In this document: positions 51,864 through 60,784 of the stretch, one piece after another
Numbering within the stretch: the stretch's first letter is position 1
How the letters are laid out: the number at the start of each line of letters is the position of its first letter
Assembly (NCBI RefSeq): GCF_001865245.1
Contig: NZ_MKXB01000151.1
Location: 108,809-172,808 of the forward strand
Direction of reading: 5' to 3'
DNA from: Streptomyces sp. CC53
Lineage (GTDB): Bacteria > Actinomycetota > Actinomycetes > Streptomycetales > Streptomycetaceae
DNA length: 64,000 bases
Program-made: the position numbers and the translations under genes
The notes under the pieces: generated by a model
The model's input: only the letters and a program-made list of their open reading frames with translations
Database searches by the model: none
Told to the model about the DNA's origin: nothing

Positions 51864-52526
51864 CTACCCGCCCGGGTGGACCAGCCTCGCCTCGTACGCG
51901 AAGACCGCCGCCTGGGTGCGGTCGCGCAGGCCCAGCTTCACGAGGATGCGGCTCACATGGGTCTTGATCGTGGACTCGGCCACCACCAGGTGGGAGGCGA
52001 TCTCGGCGTTGGACAGGCCCTGGGCGATCAGCACCAGCACCTCCGTCTCGCGTTCCGTCAGGTCCCCCACCTGGTGGAGCGCCGAGGCCCGCGGCGCCTC
52101 CGCGCGCTGCGCGAACTCGGTGATGAGCCGCTTGGTGACCGTCGGCGCCAGCAGCGCCTCGCCCGCCGCGACCACCCGCACCCCGTCGGCGAGCTGCCGC
52201 GCGGAGGCGTCCTTCAGCAGGAAGCCGGACGCGCCGGCGCGCAGCGCCTCGTACACGTACTCGTCCAGGTCGAAGGTCGTCAGCACCAGCACCTTCGCGT
52301 GCGTCTGCGACGCCGTGATGCGGCGGGTCGCCTCGATGCCGTTCATCTCCGGCATGCGGATGTCCATCAGGACGACGTCCGGGGCGAGCTCCTCGACCCG
52401 CGTGATCGCCTCCCGGCCGTTCACGGCCTCACCGACCACCTCGATGCCCGGCATCGCGTTGAGGAGCACCGAGAACCCCTCCCGCACCATCATCTGGTCG
52501 TCCACGACCAGGACGCGGATCGTCAC
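51864..52526 (-). CDS. NarL/LuxR family response regulator
   Basis: A 220-residue regulator. The receiver domain (about 1-120) carries VVDDQMMVREGF, the phosphoacceptor aspartate in VVLMDIRMPEMNG, and LKDASA with the conserved Lys. The C-terminal LuxR-type helix-turn-helix (LTERETEVLVLIAQGLSNAE, then IASHLVVAESTIKTHVSRIL) binds DNA. GTG 52526 overlaps the sensor kinase stop (GTGA), with GGAGGAGG upstream, so the pair is translated together. Confidence 0.95.
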   Translation of the reverse strand: MTIRVLVVDDQMMVREGFSVLLNAMPGIEVVGEAVNGREAITRVEELAPDVVLMDIRMPEMNGIEATRRITASQTHAKVLVLTTFDLDEYVYEALRAGASGFLLKDASARQLADGVRVVAAGEALLAPTVTKRLITEFAQRAEAPRASALHQVGDLTERETEVLVLIAQGLSNAEIASHLVVAESTIKTHVSRILVKLGLRDRTQAAVFAYEARLVHPGG

Positions 52527-53824
52527 GGCGCCTCCTCCTTCGCCACCGGGAGGAACGCCGCCACCTCGTAGCCCCCGTCCTCCGTCGGTTCCGCGGTCAG
52601 CTCGCCGTTCAGCATCGCCACCCGCTCCCGCATGCCGGTGATGCCGTGGCCGGCGCCCGGGGACGGCTTCACCAGGCCCCTCGGCGGGCCGTTCAGCACC
52701 CGCAGGCCCAGGCCGCCCAGGACGTAGCCCAGTTCGACGCGGGCCGAGGCGCCCGGCGCGTGCCGCAGCACGTTGGACAGCGCCTCCTGCACGATGCGGT
52801 ACGCCGACAGCTCCACGCCCGGCGGCAGCTCCCGCACGGCACCGGTCACCGTCTTGTCGACCACGAGACCGGCGTCCCGCACGTTCGCCAGCAGCGCGTC
52901 CAGGTCGGCCAGCGTCGGCTGCGGCGCCTCCGGGGCCTGGTAGTCCTCGGCCCGTACGACCCCGAGGACGCGGCGCAGCTCGGTCAGCGCCGCCACCGCG
53001 TTCTCGCGGATCGTCGCGAACGCCTGCTCCAGCTCCGGCGGCGGGTTCTCCACCCGGTACGGCGCGGCCTCCGCCTGGATGGCGACCACCGACATGTGGT
53101 GGGCCACCACGTCGTGCAGCTCCCGGGCGATCGTCGTCCGCTCCTCCAGCAGGGTCCGCATCGACCGCTCCTGCGCCGTCACCGTGCGCTCCGCCGTCAC
53201 CTCGCGCTGCGCCTCGCGCCGCACGTGCAGCAGCGTCACCGTCAGCAGGGCCAGGGCGGACGTGAAGAGCAGGGCGGCGGTGTTGCTGTCGTACCCGTAG
53301 CCCAGCACGGTCCCGGTGACCGCACTGAACAGCGCGGTCACCAGCCACATCCACGCCGCCGTGCGCGGCCGGGTCCGCGCCGCGACCACGGTCGTCACCA
53401 CCAGGTGCGCGAAGAACACGACGGGCGGCCAGGGCCAGCCGTCCCCGCTCGACCCGAAGAAGGCGTACGGCAGGGGGCTCGCCAGCGACACCCAGAACGC
53501 GGCCACGGGCCGCACCAGGGTGAGCAGCACCGCGGCCGCCGGGACGAGGCCCGCTCCGATGAACAGGCCCATGTCCTGCACACCGGCGAGGATCAGCAGC
53601 GCGGCGGACGCCACCGCCGCGTGCCGCAGCCACACCGCGTACCCGCGGACCCGGTGCGGCAGCCGCCGCACCAGGCGGCCGTCCTCCGGCAGCGGCGGCA
53701 GCGGCCGGTACGCGAGCGCGTCGTCCAGCAGGTCGGCGCGCAGGCTCTGGAGTACTCCCCTGGCGTGGTCCAACTCGGGGCTGCGGCCCCCGGCGGGTAT
53801 GCGCCGCGTCGTCGTCTCGTTCAC
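52523..53824 (-). CDS. sensor histidine kinase, HisKA_3 type
   Basis: A 433-residue membrane kinase. After a soluble N-terminus of about 60 residues there are four to six hydrophobic segments (about 68-190). The dimerisation/phosphoacceptor motif TIARELHDVVAHHMSVVAIQ is near residue 232. The ATP-binding part has a YRIVQEALSNVLRHA N box and GAGHGITGMRERV as the G box. No extracytoplasmic sensor domain of note is present, so it may sense the membrane itself. It is paired with the response regulator downstream. Confidence 0.93.
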   Translation of the reverse strand: MNETTTRRIPAGGRSPELDHARGVLQSLRADLLDDALAYRPLPPLPEDGRLVRRLPHRVRGYAVWLRHAAVASAALLILAGVQDMGLFIGAGLVPAAAVLLTLVRPVAAFWVSLASPLPYAFFGSSGDGWPWPPVVFFAHLVVTTVVAARTRPRTAAWMWLVTALFSAVTGTVLGYGYDSNTAALLFTSALALLTVTLLHVRREAQREVTAERTVTAQERSMRTLLEERTTIARELHDVVAHHMSVVAIQAEAAPYRVENPPPELEQAFATIRENAVAALTELRRVLGVVRAEDYQAPEAPQPTLADLDALLANVRDAGLVVDKTVTGAVRELPPGVELSAYRIVQEALSNVLRHAPGASARVELGYVLGGLGLRVLNGPPRGLVKPSPGAGHGITGMRERVAMLNGELTAEPTEDGGYEVAAFLPVAKEEAP

Positions 53825-54018
53825 GTCGGAAACGGTACGGGGGCGGGCGCGGGGCCCGCGTCGGCTTGCAGACGGGTCCTGACACGTCCGTCCTGAGTAC
53901 TACACGGGCCGCGACGAGTCGTACACGCAGGGCCGCGGAGGCCGGGCGCGGTGGCACGGCACGCTCCCGCGCGCCGCGGGCCCGCCGGGCCCGCGCGGTG
54001 GCGGCCGCGGCCCGGCGG

Positions 54019-54906
54019 CTACCACGCGAGCTGGGCGATCTCCTCCGCGACCACCGCGCACGCGTCGGCCGCCGGGTCGATCAGCGGGAAGTGACCGACG
54101 CCGTCCAGCACCGTCAGCCCCACCATCTCGCCGGCCTGCGCCGCCGCGTCCGCGTACGCCTCGGCGACGTCGAGCGGTACGACGGAGTCGGCCCGGCCCT
54201 GGACGACGGCCGTCGCGATGCCCGTGGGCAGCAGGACCGCCGGGTCCACCACCGCCGAACGCTCCGCGAACCCTCCTTCCCCGCCCAGGAGTTGCTGCAC
54301 GGCGCCGCCGCACACCCCGAGCTCCGCGGCCCGCCCGAAGTGGGCGATCGGGGCGAGGGGCACCACCCCGCGCAGCTCCGGCGGCTCGGACAGCCGCCAC
54401 GGCGACCCGGCGGGCAGCACATGCCGGGCCGCGGCCCACAGCGCCAGGTGCCCGCCCGCGGAGTGCCCCGTCAGGACCGTGCGCCGCAGGTCGCCCTGCG
54501 GCAGGTGCTCGGCCGCCAGGGCGGGCAGCGCGTCCATCGCCGCCGCCACGTCGTCGAACGTGTCGGGCCAGCGCCCGGCGAGCGGACCGTCGCCCGACCC
54601 GCCGCCGGCGGCCCGCGGCGCCGGGATCTCCGCGCCCCGCCGGTACTCGACGCTGGCCACGGCGAAGCCGCGGCGCGCGAGGAAGTCCGCCAGCGGGGAG
54701 ACGTGCCGCCGGTCGTACGGCGCCCGCCACGCGCCGCCGTGGAACAGCACCACCACGGGGACGCGGTCCGCACGGTCCCGGGGGGCGTAGAAGTCGACGA
54801 TCTGGTCGGGGTGGTCGCCGTACGGGGCGGTGGAGTCGGGGTCGACGGCCGGATGCGACAGCGCCGATGCTTCCTCGGCGGCGTCGCGCGCGGCGGGGTC
54901 GGGCAT
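54019..54906 (-). CDS. alpha/beta hydrolase, probable kynurenine formamidase
   Basis: A 295-residue hydrolase. It has the HGGxW motif of arylformamidases (VVVLFHGGAWRAPYDRRHVS), the nucleophile elbow GHSAGGHLALWAA and a C-terminal DGVGHFPLIDP with the catalytic histidine. N-formylkynurenine hydrolases of this type remove formate to give kynurenine. The gene lies downstream of tryptophan 2,3-dioxygenase and kynureninase genes on the same strand, so the pathway assignment rests on both motif and context. ATG 54906 is preferred over TTG 54915, which lies immediately after the AAAGG. Confidence 0.8.
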   Translation of the reverse strand: MPDPAARDAAEEASALSHPAVDPDSTAPYGDHPDQIVDFYAPRDRADRVPVVVLFHGGAWRAPYDRRHVSPLADFLARRGFAVASVEYRRGAEIPAPRAAGGGSGDGPLAGRWPDTFDDVAAAMDALPALAAEHLPQGDLRRTVLTGHSAGGHLALWAAARHVLPAGSPWRLSEPPELRGVVPLAPIAHFGRAAELGVCGGAVQQLLGGEGGFAERSAVVDPAVLLPTGIATAVVQGRADSVVPLDVAEAYADAAAQAGEMVGLTVLDGVGHFPLIDPAADACAVVAEEIAQLAW

Positions 54907-55014
54907 GCTGCTCAACCTTTCGGTGACGGGGCCGAATTGGCCTGACCTGCGGGGACGGTATCAGGACCGGAGTCCCGACGGCCGCCCCCGCCGGATCAGG
55001 GCCGAACACGGGCG

Positions 55015-56334
55015 CTACGCCCCCGAACACACCTCCGCGCACACCTCGGCCAGCACGCGTGCCGCCCGCTCGGTGTCCGCGAACCCGACGTACAGCGGGG
55101 TGAACCCGAAGCGCAGCACGTCAGGGCGGCGGAGGTCGCCGACGACGCCCCGCGCCACGAGCTCCCGCATCACCGCGGGCGCCTCGGCGCAGGCCAGCGC
55201 GACCTGGCTGCCGCGCTCCGCGTGGGCCGTCGGCGTCAGGGACCTGACCGTGCCCTCCGGGACGTACGCGGCGACGCACTCCAGGAAGAAGTCCGTCAGC
55301 GCCAGGCTCTTGGCCCGCACCTCCGCGAGGTCCACCCCGTCCCACACGTCCAGCGCCGACTCCAGCGCCAGCATGGACAGGATGTCGGGCGTCCCGACCC
55401 GGCCCCGCAGCGCGCCGTCCGCCGCCGCGTACCCGGGGGTCATCGCGAACGGGTCGGCGTGCGAGTTCCAGCCGGGCAGCGGCGAGTCGAAGTCCTGCTG
55501 GTGCCGCTCGGCGACGTACAGGTAGGCCGGCGCGCCGGGCCCGCCGTTCAGGTACTTGTACGTGCAGCCGACCGCCAGGTCCACGCCGTGCTCGTCCAGG
55601 CCGACCGGCAGGGCGCCCGCGCTGTGGCACAGGTCCCACACCGCGAGGGCGCCCGCCTCCCGGACGGCCGCGGTGATGCCGGGCAGGTCGTGGAGGCGGC
55701 CGGTGCGGTAGTCGACGTGGTTGACCAGCACGGCGGAGGTGCGCGGCCCCACGGCGGACGGCACGTCGGCGGGCTCGACGGGCACGAGACGGCAGCCCGT
55801 CATGCGGGCGGCGGACTCGGCGATGTACCCGTCGGTCGGGAAGGTGGTCGCGTCGACGAGGATCTCGTCGCGCGACGCGCCGCCGCCCGCGAAGTCCCTC
55901 AGCCGTACGGCTCCGACCAGCGCCTTGAAGACGTTCACGCTGGTCGAGTCGCCGACGACGACCTGCCCGGGCGCGGCCCCGACGAGCGGCGCGATCCGCT
56001 CGCCGATCCGCTCGGGCGCGGTCCACCAGCCGCTCTCGTCCCAGGAGCGGATGCGCAGCTCGCCCCACTCGTGGCTGAGGACGTGCGCCATCCGCGCGGG
56101 CACGTGCCGGGGCAGCGCGCCGAGCGAATTGCCGTCCAGGTACACCACCCCGTCCTCCAGGGCGAACAGGTCCCGCCGCTTCGCGAGGGGGTCGGCGGCG
56201 TCCAGCGCGGCGGCCTTCGCCCGCAGGTCGGCGGCGTGCGGGGGCGCGGCAGCGGTCCCCGGCGGCGGGACGGCGGCCCGGGGGCGCGGTGCGTCGGGCA
56301 TGGCGGCGGTCTCCGTGCGGGGGGCGTCAGACAT
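55015..56334 (-). CDS. kynU: kynureninase
   Basis: A PLP enzyme of 439 residues from ATG 56334, or 428 from ATG 56301. The second start has the better Shine-Dalgarno sequence (GGAG nine bases upstream), while the first overlaps the dioxygenase gene by 8 bases. Visible signatures are VYLDGNSLGALPRHVPARM, VGDSTSVNVFKALVG, VLVNHVDYRTGRLHDL, WDLCHSAGALPVGLDE with the PLP-ring aspartate, and the Schiff-base lysine in GCTYKYLNGGPG. It cleaves kynurenine to anthranilate and alanine. It is the middle gene of the tryptophan-to-anthranilate operon. Confidence 0.95.
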   Translation of the reverse strand: MSDAPRTETAAMPDAPRPRAAVPPPGTAAAPPHAADLRAKAAALDAADPLAKRRDLFALEDGVVYLDGNSLGALPRHVPARMAHVLSHEWGELRIRSWDESGWWTAPERIGERIAPLVGAAPGQVVVGDSTSVNVFKALVGAVRLRDFAGGGASRDEILVDATTFPTDGYIAESAARMTGCRLVPVEPADVPSAVGPRTSAVLVNHVDYRTGRLHDLPGITAAVREAGALAVWDLCHSAGALPVGLDEHGVDLAVGCTYKYLNGGPGAPAYLYVAERHQQDFDSPLPGWNSHADPFAMTPGYAAADGALRGRVGTPDILSMLALESALDVWDGVDLAEVRAKSLALTDFFLECVAAYVPEGTVRSLTPTAHAERGSQVALACAEAPAVMRELVARGVVGDLRRPDVLRFGFTPLYVGFADTERAARVLAEVCAEVCSGA

Positions 56335-57154
56335 GGCTGCGGGCCGTCCAGAGCTCGGGGAACACGTTCTTGCGGGCGCGCTTCTCCAGCCAGGCCACCC
56401 CGGCGGAGCCGCCCGTGCCGGTCTTGGCGCCCATCGCGCGGCGGGTGGCCACGAGGTGGTCGTTGCGCCAGCGCCACACCAGCTCGGCCACGTCGGTGAG
56501 CAGCTCGCCGAGCCGGACGAGCTCACTGTGCTGGTCCCGGTCGGCGTAGACCCCGGCCCACACGGCTTCCACCTCGGGCGACGGCTCGTAGCGCTGCGAC
56601 AGGTCCCGTTCCACGGCCTCCGCCGGCACGGGCAGCCCGCGCCGGGCCAGCAGCCGCAGCACCTCGTCGTAGAGGCTCGGCTCGTGCAGGGCCTTCTCCA
56701 GCTCGGCGTGCACGCGGGGCGCGCCCCGGTGCGGGACGAGCATGGACGCGGACTTCTCGCCGAGCAGGAACTCCATGCGGCGGTACATCGCGGACTGGAA
56801 GCCGGAGCCCTCACCGAGGGCGGAGCGGTACGCGTTGAACTGGGCGGGGGTGAGCCGCGCCAGGGGCTTCCACGAGGCGTTCAGCGACTCCAGCTCGTAC
56901 ACCGAGCGCTGGAGCGCGTCCATCGCGACGGGCAGGTCGTCCTCGCGCAGGGCGCGGGACGCGGTCTCCCACTCGTGGACGATGACGGTGAACCACAGCT
57001 CCATGACCTGGGTCGTGACCAGGAAGACCATCTCTCCCGGGTCGTCCGAGAGAGGGTGCTGGAGGTGGGTGAGGACGTCCGCCTGGACGTAGTCCTCGTA
57101 GGGTGTGGTGCCCCCGAAGTCAAGGTTCGGTGCGGGGGTCGACGAAGCAGACAT
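56327..57154 (-). CDS. tryptophan 2,3-dioxygenase
   Basis: A 275-residue haem dioxygenase that opens the indole ring of tryptophan to give N-formylkynurenine. The family pattern is clear: FGGTTPYEDYVQADVLTHLQ, FLVTTQVMELWFTVIVHEWE, YRSALGEGSGFQSAMYR and the C-terminal WRWRNDHLVATRRAMGAKTG, which contains the proximal haem histidine and the GTGGS active-site loop. ATG 57154 has GGAG six bases upstream. It is the first gene of the kynurenine operon. Confidence 0.96.
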   Translation of the reverse strand: MSASSTPAPNLDFGGTTPYEDYVQADVLTHLQHPLSDDPGEMVFLVTTQVMELWFTVIVHEWETASRALREDDLPVAMDALQRSVYELESLNASWKPLARLTPAQFNAYRSALGEGSGFQSAMYRRMEFLLGEKSASMLVPHRGAPRVHAELEKALHEPSLYDEVLRLLARRGLPVPAEAVERDLSQRYEPSPEVEAVWAGVYADRDQHSELVRLGELLTDVAELVWRWRNDHLVATRRAMGAKTGTGGSAGVAWLEKRARKNVFPELWTARSHV

Positions 57155-57280
57155 CGCTGTCTCCAACAGTGTGTGCTACCGGGTAGCGGTCCGCTCCTTC
57201 CGTGACGGTGGTGGAGCCCCGGTCCCCTCGGAACCCGGCGTGCGCGCTCCTTGTGCGCCGTGCACGCGGTCCCGGTCGCA

Positions 57281-58168
57281 TCATGGCACGATCGGACCGG
57301 TGATGTAACGGCCGTCCTCGTCATACGGCCACGCGTTGGAGACGCACCCCTTCAGCCCCTTGATCTGCTGCATCATCACCGGTGCGGGCTTGCCTGGCCC
57401 GGGGCAGCCCATGTGCGAGCGGATGCCGATCTCGTGGCCCACCTCGTGGTTGATGATCAGGTGCCGGTACTCGGCGGGGGTGCCGGAGAAGGTCGGGGAG
57501 CCGAGCATCCACCGCTTGAGGTTCACGACGACGCCCTGCCGGGTCTCGCAGTTCAGCTCGCCGCGGGTGTTGAGGCCCTCGGCCAGGCACAGCCGGTCCG
57601 CGGTGGCGGGCGTGGCGATGAAGACGACGAAGTCGGCCCCTTCGTCGACGAGCTGGAACGATCCCCTGCCGTGGGCGGCCCAGCCCCGCGGGTGGGCGAG
57701 GATCTCCTCGATCTCGTGGGCCGCCTGGGTGGCGGACAGGTCGATGCCGTCCTCCACCTTGACGGTGTAGCGGCGCAGCGGCCCGGTGCCGACCTTGTCG
57801 CCCGCGGCCCGAGCGGCGGTGAAGGTGCCCTTGCCGGAGTGCGGCACGGTGCTCTTCGACGGGCCGGGGGACGTGCTGGGCCGGGTGCTGCCGCTGGTGC
57901 CGGGGCTCGGCCGCGCACTGTGGCCGGCACTGGCGGAGGGGGCGGCCGGGACCTTCGGGGAGGCCGGGGCGGAGGACCGCGCGTCCGGCTGCGGCGAGGC
58001 GGCGGGGGCGGCGCTCCCGGCCTCCAGATGGGCGAGGGCCGCGCCGCCGCCCAGCGACAGCACGCCGAGGGCGACACCGCCCAGCACCATGCGGGTCCGC
58101 AGCCGGTTCCGGCCGCGGACCCGCCTGCGATCTCGACGCCCCTGCGCCCTGGCACCACGCTGGCCCAC
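57281..58168 (-). CDS. DUF3152 protein, metzincin-like metallopeptidase
   Basis: A 295-residue protein. A basic N-terminus and one hydrophobic helix (MVLGGVALGVLSLGGGAALA, about 27-46) act as a membrane anchor or signal. A Ser/Pro/Ala-rich linker runs to about 110. The DUF3152 domain follows and contains IINHEVGHEIGIRSHMGC, which fits the zinc motif HExxHxxGxxH, and the later CVSNAWPYDEDG. It is therefore probably an extracytoplasmic zinc peptidase. GTG 58168 has GGAGGGGGA upstream. The substrate is unknown. Confidence 0.85.
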   Translation of the reverse strand: MGQRGARAQGRRDRRRVRGRNRLRTRMVLGGVALGVLSLGGGAALAHLEAGSAAPAASPQPDARSSAPASPKVPAAPSASAGHSARPSPGTSGSTRPSTSPGPSKSTVPHSGKGTFTAARAAGDKVGTGPLRRYTVKVEDGIDLSATQAAHEIEEILAHPRGWAAHGRGSFQLVDEGADFVVFIATPATADRLCLAEGLNTRGELNCETRQGVVVNLKRWMLGSPTFSGTPAEYRHLIINHEVGHEIGIRSHMGCPGPGKPAPVMMQQIKGLKGCVSNAWPYDEDGRYITGPIVP

Positions 58169-58423
58169 GTGTCCCCCTCCCCCGTGCGCACGCCGGCGGG
58201 GTAGGTGGGTCGGCCCGGCGCACACTATTCGCTGATACGTGCGATCGTACCGGTCGGTCACTCCCCACCACCGAACGCCGCGCCGCCCCGCCACGGACGC
58301 ACCCGCAGCAGCATTCCCTCCTCGAACCGAAGGCGCCAGGAGCACTAGGGTGACGAACGCAAGATCGAAAAGGCGGGTTCCCCACGGGATCCCTGTCAGC
58401 GTGATGCTCTCGGGGGAGGCGTG

Positions 58424-58597
58424 TTGCTGACGTACCACGACGTCATGACCACGGACTTCGGCGTCCTCGACACCGCCGCGACGGCGTGGGACGAGGTCGC
58501 CGACGCCCTCCCCCGAGTGCACCAGGACACCGACGCCGCCGCACGGGAGGCGTCCACCGCCCGCGTGGAGGTCACGTCGACCGGGAGCACCCCTTGA
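58424..58597 (+). CDS. short ESX/WXG-like protein, probably a truncated remnant
   Basis: A small frame of 57 residues from TTG 58424 with GGGGGAGG upstream (GTG 58421 is also possible). It begins LTYHDVMTTDFGVLDTAATA, the N-terminal pattern of Streptomyces WXG/LXG-type secreted proteins that are normally some 200 residues long. The helical body is missing: after about 30 residues it changes to an Ala/Thr-rich tail. The stop overlaps the next start (TTGA). Confidence 0.6.
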   Translation: MLTYHDVMTTDFGVLDTAATAWDEVADALPRVHQDTDAAAREASTARVEVTSTGSTP

Positions 58598-59157
58598 CCA
58601 CCTCGTTCGCGCTGAAGAGGACACACGTCAGGCGCACGCTCGACTGGTCGGGTACGTCGGAGGAGTTCGGCGAGATCACCGTGTGTACGGCAACGGGCCT
58701 CGCTCCCAGGGACGGGGCGGGCGTAAGGGTCCAGGGCAGCGCCATCCCGACAGCCCTTCTGACGGGTTTCTCCCTCTTCGAAGCCGCTCCACGGCTGACA
58801 GCCGCTGAACTGTGGCTTGCCGGCGCAGAGGTGCCACTGCGGAGGAACCGCTGGGCTGTGAGCCGGAGGCAGCGCGCTCTGCGCCTGACGTACGGGGAGA
58901 TCTCATACCGGTGTACCGCAGCCAGTCGGAAGGAATACACCGTCACCCGCCCGGGTCTGTCCGTCACCGTCACCGAGTCGGGTTTCAGGAGGAGACGGCG
59001 CCGTCTCCTGGTACTGATCGACGGACCTGCCGAACCGGCCGACATCTCTCTGGCAGTGCTCTTCTCCCGCGTCAACCGCTCACAGCTGACGTGGGGCGGC
59101 GCCCTTCGGGCCGAACTTTCCACGGCCTTCTTCTTCTGGGCCGAATCCCCGGCATAG
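58594..59157 (+). CDS. unknown beta-rich protein, paralog A
   Basis: A 187-residue protein starting at TTG 58594, coupled to the small ESX-like frame. It is mostly beta-strand with many basic residues (RRNRWAVSRRQRALRLTYGE, then SYRCTAASRKEYTVTRPG) and a C-terminal hydrophobic stretch (LSTAFFFWAE). No family is recognised. A second gene 100 bases downstream encodes a clear paralog, with blocks such as TSEEFG, GSAIPT, RRNRWAV, YRCTA, TRPGL and VNRS in the same order. The even spacing of strands could suit a LURP/tubby-like fold, but that is speculation. Confidence 0.75.
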   Translation: MTTSFALKRTHVRRTLDWSGTSEEFGEITVCTATGLAPRDGAGVRVQGSAIPTALLTGFSLFEAAPRLTAAELWLAGAEVPLRRNRWAVSRRQRALRLTYGEISYRCTAASRKEYTVTRPGLSVTVTESGFRRRRRRLLVLIDGPAEPADISLAVLFSRVNRSQLTWGGALRAELSTAFFFWAESPA

Positions 59158-59256
59158 GGCTGGCCCACGCCTTCCACGCCAGTGCCCCTTCGTAACTTCA
59201 CGTCCGAGGCAAGCGCAGTCGGCACGTTCCTCGACGCCTTCGACCAGGAGTACGCG

Positions 59257-59829
59257 GTGACCACCTCATTCGAGATGCGGGAAGTACGGGACGAGCGGCG
59301 GGCGCTCCACTGGTCGACCACCTCCGAGGAGTTCGGGGACATCAGGGTGCGCTACCCGGCGGACATCCGCCCCTCGACGGGAACAGGCGCCAGAGCGGAA
59401 GGCAGCGCGATCCCGACCACACTCATGATCAGTTGGTCCGTTTTCGAGGACAAGCCGCGGCTGACGGGTGCCCGCCTTTGGATCGACGGACAGGAAGTGC
59501 AGACAAGGCGAAACCGATGGGCAGTCAGGAAGACGCGGCGTGCCCTGCGCATCACCTACGAGGGCACGGAGTACCGGTGCACCGCGATCAGCCGGAAACG
59601 GTACGTCCTCACACGGCCCGGACTGGCCATCACCGCCACCGACTCCGGAATCGGGCCGAAGCGGCGCCGGCTGCGGGTGCAGATCGACGGCTCCGCCCAA
59701 CCGGTCGACGTCTCCCTCGCGGTGCTCTTCTCCGGTGTCAACCGCTCTCACCTGACCCTCTGCGGTGCCTTCCGTGCGGCATGCGCGACGGTCTTCAACC
59801 TGTTAGCCGACAATGCCGCCCGAAGCTGA
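59257..59829 (+). CDS. unknown beta-rich protein, paralog B, with a TTA codon
   Basis: A 190-residue paralog of the preceding gene. GTG 59257 gives the same N-terminus (VTTSFEMREVRDE) as the paralog's, and CAGGAG lies six bases before it, so the longer reading from 59182 was not used. Codon 183 is TTA (59803-59805), the rare leucine codon read by the bldA tRNA in Streptomyces, which would tie full-length synthesis to development. The gene also has lower GC than its neighbours. No function is assigned. Confidence 0.78.
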   Translation: MTTSFEMREVRDERRALHWSTTSEEFGDIRVRYPADIRPSTGTGARAEGSAIPTTLMISWSVFEDKPRLTGARLWIDGQEVQTRRNRWAVRKTRRALRITYEGTEYRCTAISRKRYVLTRPGLAITATDSGIGPKRRRLRVQIDGSAQPVDVSLAVLFSGVNRSHLTLCGAFRAACATVFNLLADNAARS

Positions 59830-60035
59830 CCTCCTCCCCTCCGGCGGCGCGCCCGGTCCGCTCCCGGCCGGCGCAGGAACTCCCGTCGTCCTCGGGCCGC
59901 GTGCTCTGCGTTGTGCCGCCGCCTGCCGGCTTCAGCGGCATCGTCCACCGTCCCTGGAGGCACGGGGCACCCACCCGCCGACGATCTTCCCCGTGCGCAG
60001 CCCGGACGCCCGCCCCCGAGTGGCAGACTGCTGGC

Positions 60036-60455
60036 ATGACGACGCACAAGAACCTGCTCGGCGGCCCGGACCCGACGTACCTGCCGGAGAACGAAGAGGC
60101 GTACCGCATGCTCGGCGAGGAGTCCGTGCCGCCGGCCGAGGTGGTGGCGAAGGACCCGACGTTCTCGCTGGCCTGGGCGATGCTCGCCGACGACGCCTTC
60201 GCGGCGGGGCGGGTGGTCGAGTCGTACGCGTACGCGCGCACCGGTTACCACCGCGGCCTGGACGCGCTGCGCCGGGCCGGGTGGAAGGGGCACGGCCCCA
60301 TCCCGTGGGAGCACCGCGCCAACCGCGGGTTCCTGCGCTGCCTCGCCGCCCTCGCCCGGGCCGCCGGCGCGATCGACGAGAAGGACGAGGCGGAGCGGTG
60401 CCGGCAGTTCCTGAAGGACAGCAGCGAGGAGGCGTACGCGGAGCTCAAGCAGTAG
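60036..60455 (+). CDS. DUF3151 domain-containing protein
   Basis: A 139-residue protein. It starts MTTHKNLLGGPDPTYLPENE, followed by DPTFSLAWAMLADDAFAAGR and AYARTGYHRGLDALRRAGWK, a tetratricopeptide-like helical pattern that defines DUF3151 in actinobacteria. The family is broadly conserved and usually located near fructose-bisphosphate aldolase and pyrE, as here. The biochemical role is unknown. I see only a weak Shine-Dalgarno sequence before ATG 60036. Confidence 0.9.
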   Translation: MTTHKNLLGGPDPTYLPENEEAYRMLGEESVPPAEVVAKDPTFSLAWAMLADDAFAAGRVVESYAYARTGYHRGLDALRRAGWKGHGPIPWEHRANRGFLRCLAALARAAGAIDEKDEAERCRQFLKDSSEEAYAELKQ

Positions 60456-60784
60456 CGGTCACCGCGGCCGGGAGGTCCGTGCCGCCGTCCTGCGCACGGT
60501 GACGCGGCACGGACCGCACGACACACCGCACGACACACCGGGCTGTACACCCCTCGGACCGCACGACACGTCGGACGGCACGCGCCCTCGGAGCACTGCA
60601 CACCCCTCCGCCTACAAGGGCCCGACGCGCACACCCCTCGGACTGCGCATCCTCCGACGGCACACCTGTCGGACTGCACGCCCCGAGGCGCACGCCCCTT
60701 CGGGCCGCACGAGTGCACGCCCTCTCGGAGGGGCCGTCCCGCACACGGTGTTCCCCGCCGCGGACGGCCCGTCCGGGGTCCCGC
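60456..60784. other. gene-free region with degenerate repeats
   Basis: This 329-bp stretch between convergent genes contains irregular repeats of CGCACGACACACC and CACCCCTCGGA-like phrases. No gene or clear hairpin was identified. Confidence 0.55.
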
